This document shows, piece by piece, positions 56,871-64,000 of a stretch of DNA of 64,000 bases. The notes beneath the pieces are model-generated. The model saw nothing but the letters and a program-made list of their open reading frames with translations, was not told the DNA's origin and did no database searches. The stretch is taken from the NCBI GenBank assembly GCA_031002005.1, contig JARYHS010008074.1, positions 176,042,494-176,106,493 on the forward strand, given 5' to 3'. The DNA is from Vandiemenella viatica (lineage: Eukaryota > Arthropoda > Insecta > Orthoptera > Morabidae). Made by a program: the position numbers and the translations under genes. The stretch's first letter is position 1. Each line of letters begins with the position of its first letter.

Positions 56871-57156
56871 CAAGGCTGCCCAACCGATTTTCCAGATGGG
56901 CCACAATTTCGATTCTAAGTTAGCCTGCGGGCCACATAATACTTGTTTATAGTTGCAGTATATATTTAAATATAACAAAGATAAAAGTAACTCAATATGA
57001 TTACAATCAAAAGTAAAAACTATCAATGAGACTTTTGCAGAGGTTTTTAAATTGTAATCAAAAAGAAAAAATACATCAGTGGGACTTTTGGAGAGGTTTT
57101 TGAACTAACATATTATAGACCGCTGCTGTTGGCGGGACTAGGATTGGACAGCCTTA
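56871..57156. mobile_element. hAT-type MITE, 286 bp, aged duplication
   Basis: Tips CAAGGCTGCCCAACCG and the complement of TTGGACAGCCTTA match. Flanks CTCTACAG (56863-56870) and CTATAGAG (57157-57164) agree at 6 of 8, an aged duplication with the TA-centred pattern usual for hAT. GGGCCACA and TGCGGGCCACA words near the left end are typical. An internal tandem repeat of ACTTTTGCAGAGGTTTTTAA-like units occurs at 57028-57105. Confidence 0.75.
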
Positions 57157-57164
57157 CTATAGAG

Positions 57165-58620
57165 TGAGTCTAATAAAACCCTAAGCATAGAAACATATTC
57201 AGAAATTATTGGAATATACTACTCTGTATTGTGCGGGTCTGTGAAAATGTTACGGAGCATATCTTGGTCTTTTCCAACACGAACGGGGAAAATAACTTGC
57301 CGTTGCACTCAGAATTGCTGACGACCTTTCTGTTCAAAGTATTAACACGTTAAGATACTCAAAGGACCAAATATTCGCAACGAAACAGACGGATCTGAGT
57401 TTGAAAAGTAAACTATCACAATATGATAGCGCCTGCCGATATATTAGGCTGTTTGGCAATCTTTTGAGGAATTTGATCCTAACCATTATAAAAGTAGGTG
57501 GCTCCGGAGAAGACGTCATCGAGCATGGTCGTTGCTACTGTGGTCTGCAGAGGAACAGTGCGACGCATGAAAGGTAGTTTCTACTTGCAGTCTTTTTTGT
57601 GCCCTCTAACACATGGTTTGAATCTACGATCCGTAACCACTCAATGTGTTGATACTCCGTACACATCCCTACTTTTTGTCAGTATTGTCAAAAAGATAAT
57701 AATCAGAATGTATTGGAATATGAGGTTTTCTAGAATAATTTCAATCCAATGAAGAACGAGCCTGAAGCACCAATACCGAAGCGCTCTCTCTAATCGCCTA
57801 AGCCTGTGCCGATCCTTCTAGTCAGTCATGATTGAATAAGACGCGGACAGTCTTTGCGTTTCTTCCCTCTGTCCGGGGAAAGTGGCGCGCCGCCAATTTA
57901 CCACTCGGCTGGGCGGGGTGGACTCTTCCTGGAAATCCAATTAAGAGTGAACAGTGGCGAGTGGGGAGCACCGGACCACCTGTTTGGATGGCGATAAACA
58001 GCAGCGGAGGAGGCAGTCCGCGACAACACACTGAGAGCCTCGGGTCTCTGCTCCAGAAAAGGTTCAAGTTCTATTCAGAAGTACAGAAGAACGACAATGG
58101 GCACATTTGTGGTACAACGTTTTGACAGAAGATAATGAGAAAAATATAGTCCATAGCTTGTTGCTTGGAAGGTGAGTTTACTTAAGAGAAAAAACAAAAA
58201 AGAACAGATGAACCGGTAATTCTACTGAGACCTACATTCTGTTTGCAGTCTCAAATTCGAACCACGGAAGGGTTTTAGCGTACTGCGTTTGTGCAAAGCA
58301 TGTTCTATCCTCTGATAATCCCAACCAACCGAAATCTAGCTGGAGACTTTTTAATCTGTATCCGGAAGTATTATCAGGATTGTAATGAGCAAATCCTCAT
58401 TCCATTAATAGATTTAACAAGTATGTATTCATTTATTCAAATATTGGACGGGAAGAATAAGATGAATTACTTAAAAGAGACTATTTATTAGTATGCTATC
58501 AAAAAGGTATGAAATTCAAGGAAACTGCAGACATGTTTATTTCACGTGTGTTGGAAATGTAAAGTTTCGTCACGCAATGGCCGTTAAGCCTGCAGTTACT
58601 GGGGAGGCAACATGGACGTG
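57165..58620. other. Unassigned sequence around a GC-rich island
   Basis: No gene recognised apart from the island at 57840-58060 and possible 5' parts of the following Tc1-like element. Confidence 0.4.
57840..58060. promoter_or_regulatory. GC-rich non-coding island 8
   Basis: About 220 bp, GC-rich and unique. It includes GGAAATCCAATTAAGAGTGA near 57929 (CAATTAAG is an NK-type homeodomain core) and GGCGCGCCGCCAATTTACC near 57884. Mirror-image open frames on both strands (81 and 97 codons) are compositional. Candidate regulatory element. Confidence 0.32.
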
Positions 58621-58679
58621 CGGGTTACCGGTGAATCTTTTGTTCCGCCAGGCGCGGTTATAGCCGGCGTCGTGATACA

Positions 58680-59724
58680 TTTATCACGATCTGTCTGAGT
58701 TTGACCGAGGGCAGATTGTGATGGCCCGGAGGTTCGGATCGAGCATTTCGAAAACTACGTGACTTATGTTCGAGGAGTGCTGTGGTGAGTGTCTTCAACA
58801 AGTGGCGAAACCACGTCCAAACGTCAAGGGGTTGGGCGACCACCCCTTGATATCAATGTCGGACGTTGTAGGCTGGGCAGACAGGTAAAACGAGACAGGC
58901 GGCGAACTGTGGTGAAACTAACATCAGACTTTAATGATGGGCAGAGTAGAAGTGTGTCTGAACACACAGTCCACCGAACATTCCTAAACGATGGGCCTCC
59001 ACAGCCAACGACGCATGCATGTGCCAATGTTAACACCACGACGTCGATAATTACGACTGAAGTGGGCACGTGACCATCGTCACTGGTCGTTGGCGCAGTG
59101 GCAGAGCGTTACATGGTCTGATGAATCCCGATACCTTCTTTATCATGTTGATGGGAGAGTGCGATTCTGTCGATTTCCAGGGGAACAGCTTCTTGACACC
59201 TTTACTGCGGGGTGGAGACATTCTGGTGACGGCTTAATTATACTCTGGGGAACATTGACGTGGACTTCCATGAGTCCAGTGGAGCTCGTGCAAGGCACCA
59301 TGACGGCCCATAAGTATCGTACATGGCTTGCAGACCACATACACCCCTTCATGATGAGAATGTTTCCCAACTACAGTGCCATTTTTCGACAAGATAATTC
59401 GACATGTCAGAAGGGCAGGAGTATGATTGAGTGGTTCGAAGAACACAGTGGCTAGTTGCAATTGGTGTGCTGGTCTCCCAACTCGCTAGATCTGAACACG
59501 ATCGAACACATCTGGGATGTCATTGAACGTGGCGTCAGGGCTCATCGCCCCCCCCCCCCCCAGAGGGTACGGGAATTAGGTGACTTATGTATGCAGATGT
59601 GGTGTCAACTCCCTCCAGCGACCCACCAAGACCTCATTGCTTCCATGGCAAGACTCATCGACGCCAGAGGCGGACATACCGGCTATTAGGTTGGTGGTCA
59701 TAATGTTTTGGCTGATCAGTATAG
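58680..59724 (+). mobile_element. Tc1-like transposon, right end intact, left end not found
   Basis: The right terminal repeat ends GGTGGTCATAATGTTTTGGC and then TGATCAGT before TA at about 59722-59723, the standard end of a widespread Tc1-like family. No complementary left repeat (it would read ACTGATCAGCCAAAAC) was found upstream to 58400, so the element is 5'-truncated or decayed there. It contains one transposase pseudogene. Confidence 0.82.
58690..59689 (+). pseudogene. Tc1-like transposase (DD34E), frameshifts and internal stop
   Basis: DDE transposase in pieces. N-terminal helix-turn-helix start LSEFDRGQIVMARRFG at 58695-58745, then a decayed second DNA-binding region in changing frames up to about 59060. 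The catalytic core is in one frame: KWARDHRHW, VTWSDESRYLL with the first Asp near 59120, VMVWG-equivalent LIILWGTLTW, SAIFRQDNSTC with the second Asp near 59395, an in-frame TAG at 59453-59455, then SPNSLDLNTIEHIWDVIERG with catalytic Glu near 59508. It finishes LIDARGGHTGY at 59689. All three catalytic residues are present, so damage is limited to shifts in the N-terminal part and one stop. A run of 12 C at 59549 lies in frame as prolines. Clearly inactive, but younger than the 3.6-kb copy. Confidence 0.88.
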
Positions 59725-60286
59725 CCCAAATCTCATCATGGAAAGAGTGTCACGTGTGGATGGACGTGTGTCAGCCTATGGTATATCTTCTGTTTGCATA
59801 TCCGGAGCTCCGCAGCGAGAGAAACACGAAAGGTGCAACGGGATTGGCGCAATATTTGTTCCTTTCAGACGTGCAGTATTCACGGTAGGAAGTCACAGAA
59901 GTTATTCAGTGTTAGTTTTTCTCTCTCTCTCTTTTAAGGTGTCTAGGCGCGTCGTGACACGTGGAGACTTCATGGACTGGTAATGTGTTAATTTTGGTTA
60001 CAATATTGCTTTGGTATCACTAAGCCCGTGAGCTACACGACGAGACAATTTCATTACTCTAATGATTTACTAACGATCGAGCTAGTACGGGACAATACAT
60101 ATTTCAGTGAACTTTGTTCCTTTTTTTATGTTGTTTCAAATATAATGCCCAGTCATAACGATTCATGTAAAGGAACATAGATTTTCAGTGGCGCCCATTT
60201 CTGTTTAGTTTATTATGATTGTGATGATATGTAAGACTTTATGTAGTGTAACATTTCGAATGATTAAACCTGGTCTGTTTGATCCG
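59725..60286. other. Unassigned sequence
   Basis: No gene recognised. Open frames at 59580-59983 extend from the transposon into its flank and have no similarity of their own. Confidence 0.4.
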
Positions 60287-60297
60287 TTGCGCAGGAA

Positions 60298-60501
60298 TTT
60301 TTTTTTATCTGCTTAACGTCTCTCTAACAACGAGGTCTTTAGAGACGGGAAAGGATGGGGGGCAAGAAATGGTGGGAAGGAATTCGGCCATGACCTTTTG
60401 AAGGAAGCATCCCGGCATTTGCCTGGAGTGATTTGGGAAACCATGGAAAACCCAAATCTGGATGCCCGGACGGGGATTCGAACCGCCGTCCTGCCGAATG
60501 C
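60298..60501 (-). repeat. tRNA-derived SINE, 5'-truncated, tail type B, with 11-bp duplication
   Basis: Minus copy with T run, type B end complement (CTTAACGTCTCTCTAACAAC), body and box B complement GGGGATTCGAACCGCCGTCC, ending abruptly at CCGAATGC before the rest of the head. The exact direct repeat TTGCGCAGGAA at 60287-60297 and 60502-60512 brackets the truncated copy, showing the truncation happened during insertion. Confidence 0.93.
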
Positions 60502-60512
60502 TTGCGCAGGAA

Positions 60513-61424
60513 GCACGACCCTTGTATGTTTGATATAATTTCGGATAATTTCATTTTGCAACTCACCATTGTTTTCTGAAAATCTAGGGAATATTTATCA
60601 TTAAAAAATATAATAATGTGAAAATGGAAGATGTCCCATCTCTTTTACATCGTCGTGGACAGATCTTAGAAAAAAAATTCAGTTACTATTGATTGTTGCA
60701 TAATTTTCATTAAATTCAGAATTTTTGGAATAAATTTTTTAAAAAAAATTATTCTGTAAACAAACGAGACAGTATAGGATCTTATTGGACCGCTCTGAGG
60801 TTATCTCCTTTTTTTTTTAGAGATTCCCTGAACCCGGGCAATAAAGAGGATTAGCAAGGGACTATCACACTCACACCACCCCTTCCTACAAGGTTACTGA
60901 CCAAGCGGCCTAACCGTTGGGGGTAAATTGAGACAGAGTATCGTTGGATCGGCGCTGAGGATGAGAGTACAGTTCCAGATACGACCAGTCATTGTTCAGA
61001 TTCCAATAGCGACACAGTATCGGGAAGATACCGAATAAGTCTTTGAACAATATCGAGCACATGTCTGGTGTCTGTCTTTCCAACTGTGCTGCAACGACAG
61101 GAAACTTCTGCTAGAGGCAGCTCACCTGTGGCAGTGATCATATCGTTGGCTGCAGATCGCGCCTCGTGTACGGAACGTCTCCCCCACAGCGACTAGGGAA
61201 GCCGACACCAATCGATACAATACAAAAGTTCTAGACGCTAATTTTAAAGACATTCAAAGTACAAGTAAAGGACAATGAGTTTATCTCAACTTAAAACCGA
61301 GAAATGTTTCCAAAGATATTTCTTTCATGTTCTAACCAAACCATCACATTTAAAAAATGTTATGATTTTCCATGTGAATTAATTTCGCTCGTTCGTTTCA
61401 AATATCAGTTGTCTTGAAAAAAAA
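60513..61424. other. Unassigned sequence, GC-richer at 60830-61210
   Basis: No gene seen. The 60830-61210 block has mixed composition and a short TGACCAAGCGGCCTAACCGT word reminiscent of a SINE head, without box B. Confidence 0.35.
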
Positions 61425-61429
61425 ACCGA

Positions 61430-61660
61430 GGATGATGGGTGTTGACCGGTAACGCTCTGGCACCGCGTTCGGGAGCACACGGGTCAAATTCCCGTCCGGT
61501 CATCCAGATTTGGGTTTCCCATGGTTTCTCCAAACTATGCCGGGATAGTTCCTTCAAAAAGGCCATGGCCTAATTCCTTTCCATCCGTTGCCTCCAGTCC
61601 TTCCCCGCCTCTAATGACCCAATGACGGGGCGTAAAGCCAGAACAAAAACAAAAAAGTTT
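61430..61660 (+). repeat. tRNA-derived SINE, near full-length, tail type A
   Basis: Head GTGTTGACCGGTAACGCTCT, box B GGTCAAATTCCCGTCC, body, and an end shortened within the type A motif (CCCAATGACGGGGCGTAAAG) with an A-rich tail. Confidence 0.86.
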
Positions 61661-64000
61661 GATAAATTAATGGTAATGTTTGTAAACATTTGATTTTCCC
61701 ATCAAAACCCAAATAATTTTACTTGAGCGGATAATATTTTTTGCAGTGTCACAAAGCTTTCCCATTTGCAGGAAATAGCGATGCTTGCCATTTTGCCTGT
61801 CAGAAATAAAAGGAAAACTAACGATAGTTAAATTGTTTAGTCCTTGATCAGCATTCTCCACATTACCTAAATGATATTAATTAAAATAACAAGTACCTAC
61901 AACTGTGACATTACATTAGTGATTTTTATAGCTTGCTGGTAAAAAATAATAATAATAATAAAAAATTTGCAGTTATGTTCATGGATTTAGGACTCACCGT
62001 CTAGCATGGTGATTGACTGATGGACTCAAAATCTCCGTTTTCTGAACGTGAATTCGTAGTTTCAGTGCTGGTAACGTTTATGTTAAATACTCTTAAACAC
62101 CACGAAAAATCCTGTCAGACAAGGGTGAAAACTTTCACGTTGGGTGTCTTTTATCTTGGACGAAGGCCGTAACACTGATTGATAATCCTTCATTGCAGAC
62201 AGGCAGTACCATTCAGTACTTGACCAGCATGAAGAAACACTCGAATTATGTAAACGATTCATCTGTCAGAGACTTAATCTTCAATAATTCACGTTAATCA
62301 CTGCACAACTTAATAAGTAAGAACTAAATTTTTATAAATACTAGAAGCAAGCCTATACTTGAAAGAATTAATGCTGTTTCATAAGCACCAAATTCATATC
62401 ATTCCCAATTTTAAAAATTCAGTTTCACCGAACACGAAGGTAAACTTTTATGAATTTCAATTTATTGTACAAAGAAATGATTTAAACCCTAGTAATTGTA
62501 CATGCTACTATGAAAGCTGCTAATATATTGTATATGTGTTATACAATACTATATATACATTTCAAAGAGCTACAAGACTAATGTCGTAAAGTATTTTTTT
62601 TTTAATCACAAACTTTCTATATTAAATTCATGATTTGCTCTACCTAGTTATTCACATTTTGTACATCAGCTAAATTTTTTGTTTCATTCTATCTTAACAA
62701 TGTAATTCTAGTGTACTGAACTTATAGGATTCAGTTCACATATATCAATTATTTATTTAACATACTAATAAATGAGAGATTAAATTATAAATTTAAGCAC
62801 TGACAACTTAATTTTCTATGAAAAATCTTCTTTCCGTCATTTAATGATGGCGTTGTCTTAGTGGCTGATATGTTGACCTAACTTTTGAGAGAGAAATTTG
62901 GTTGAACTAAATTTTGAAACAAGAATTTGATTTAGACATGAAGGACTTGAATTACTTTAAAAATGATATCACTTTAAATAAACAAGATATTAAAATTCAA
63001 ACAAAAAAAGTAAAGTGAATCCTCTGTTTAATAAGTAAAATCAAAGCAATTTTAAGAAATAATTGAAACATGGCAATTAGATTTTACAGTGTAAAATGAG
63101 AATTCTACAGAATTAGAAATATATTAGCATAAACGGTTGATTTCTGAAACTATATTTATGGATCACGGCATAACTGTCAGTAGCATAAAAGCATAATGGA
63201 AAGGAGTATGAGGAGATGCAAATCCTAAACTACTAAATGATTAGCAGCATACTATCAGTGCAGTGTAACATGAAAAGTAAAACAGTACATATAGATGAGA
63301 AATAACTGAGCTTTTGATATTTAATAATGAATTATTCTGTCATTCATTATTGAGGACTGCGTGAAATATAATATCTCTTAGATAGATTTTCACCTTATCC
63401 TCCCCTTCCTTCCGCAGTCCGTGCGATAAATATTTAGGTGCAGCTTGGATTAAACAGTGAAAACTGAGGCTGGGGACATACTGTTCGTTACTCTAATTGG
63501 TTTAATGTGTTTCAAATAATGAAGCAAAGTGAAATGTGTGCCAACCTGTTATATGTTTTTTGTTAGAGCAGAGTCAACATGATATAAATGCAGGTCTGTC
63601 AGAACCACCCACTCCCGAAGCTACACTTAGTTGAACAACCTACGGCCGCGTTAGTCTAGCTCACTAAGCTCCCAGTCCTCTCAGACGTACAACGAAAAAT
63701 GTTAAATAACTTAAAGTGAGTAAGCGTGATGTTCTGCAATTGGTTAGCTTCGTACACAAGGAGAAGTGTTACCAGTTCCTAGTGTCCATGTGTCTCCGGT
63801 TGAGTGTGTTGCTTGGTCTGTTCGCTGTGTTGTGAGCGGAGCTGATGCAAAAGAAATCGTGAAAAGCGGTTTGACCTACGCATCTTAATCTTCTGAAAGA
63901 TAGAAAGGGAATCCCTAGTGCAACGTCCCCAATGTACGTTACCTTTACTACGTACGCATTTTGGAGAGGATTCAGATATAACCCCGGATTTGGGCACATA
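61661..64000. other. Unassigned AT-rich stretch to window end
   Basis: About 2.3 kb, strongly AT-rich until 63600. No gene recognised. Two overlapping minus-strand frames at 63769-63999 run to the window edge; they lie in different frames over the same bases and show no known similarity. An (AAT)n tract is at about 61948-61962. Confidence 0.4.

Noticed and set aside
63769..63999. Partial gene running off the window end
   Set aside because: Two different frames are open over the same interval and neither resembles a known protein; it could only be judged with the adjoining sequence.
1..64000. CRISPR arrays, operons or other prokaryotic systems
   Set aside because: No regularly spaced direct repeats, no ribosome-binding-site-led gene clusters, and repeat content is typical of an animal genome.

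Overview
This is eukaryotic, animal-type DNA: AT-rich, full of homopolymer runs and packed with interspersed repeats. The mix of repeats points to an insect, perhaps a polyneopteran (stick insect, cockroach or cricket type). It includes a tRNA-derived SINE of about 240 bp with a conserved body and a GTCGACGAGGCGTAAAG-like 3' end, a mariner-like element whose transposase starts with a DUF4817-type helix-turn-helix, Tc1-like and hAT-like transposons, and jockey- and CR1-like non-LTR retrotransposons. The lineage is inferred from repeat style only. I found no intact host protein-coding gene, no convincing exon chain, no functional tRNA or rRNA gene, and nothing prokaryotic. Almost all recognisable protein similarity comes from broken transposable elements.

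Layout. 1-9 kb: an endonuclease fragment of a non-LTR element (about 1.0-1.46 kb, minus), a Tc1-like transposase remnant (3.6-4.3 kb), two copies of a MITE with long C/G runs (4.9-5.3 and 7.2-7.5 kb), and several SINEs with target-site duplications. 10.4-11.75 kb: the best-preserved transposon, a mariner-like element with 109-bp inverted repeats and a TA duplication but a frameshifted transposase. 14.9-15.3 kb: the most complete copy of the C/G-run MITE. 19.7-21.1 kb: a foldback element and a 637-bp hAT derivative with an exact 8-bp duplication. 26.6-29.5 kb: a near-perfect 240-bp hairpin, a 500-bp foldback element and a three-unit degenerate tandem repeat of about 300 bp. 32.7-45 kb: scattered SINEs, MITE fragments, two small hAT derivatives (39.5 and 44.7 kb) and a second tRNA-derived SINE family (44 kb). 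46.8-54.6 kb: the densest region. A CR1-like reverse transcriptase is broken by a SINE and a palindromic MITE and is followed by a hAT remnant. Next comes a 3.45-kb hAT element holding further hAT derivatives, then a rearranged jockey-like retrotransposon. 58.7-59.7 kb: a second Tc1-like transposase, broken by a stop and frameshifts. The last 2.4 kb is AT-rich with nothing recognised.

Between the repeats lie eight short GC-rich islands of 170-480 bp (near 5.7, 8.0, 18.5-19.2, 24.9, 33.5, 39.0, 43.5 and 57.9 kb). They are non-repetitive within the window and non-coding by eye. Several contain homeodomain-like TAAT or Sox-like ACAATG/CTTTGT cores. They may be regulatory sequence in a gene-poor stretch or large intron, but this is inference.

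No new genetic system is visible. The points most worth following are the C/G-run MITE family, the foldback hairpins, the two 3'-tail types of the SINE, and the nested 46.8-54.6 kb region, which gives a relative order of insertions.
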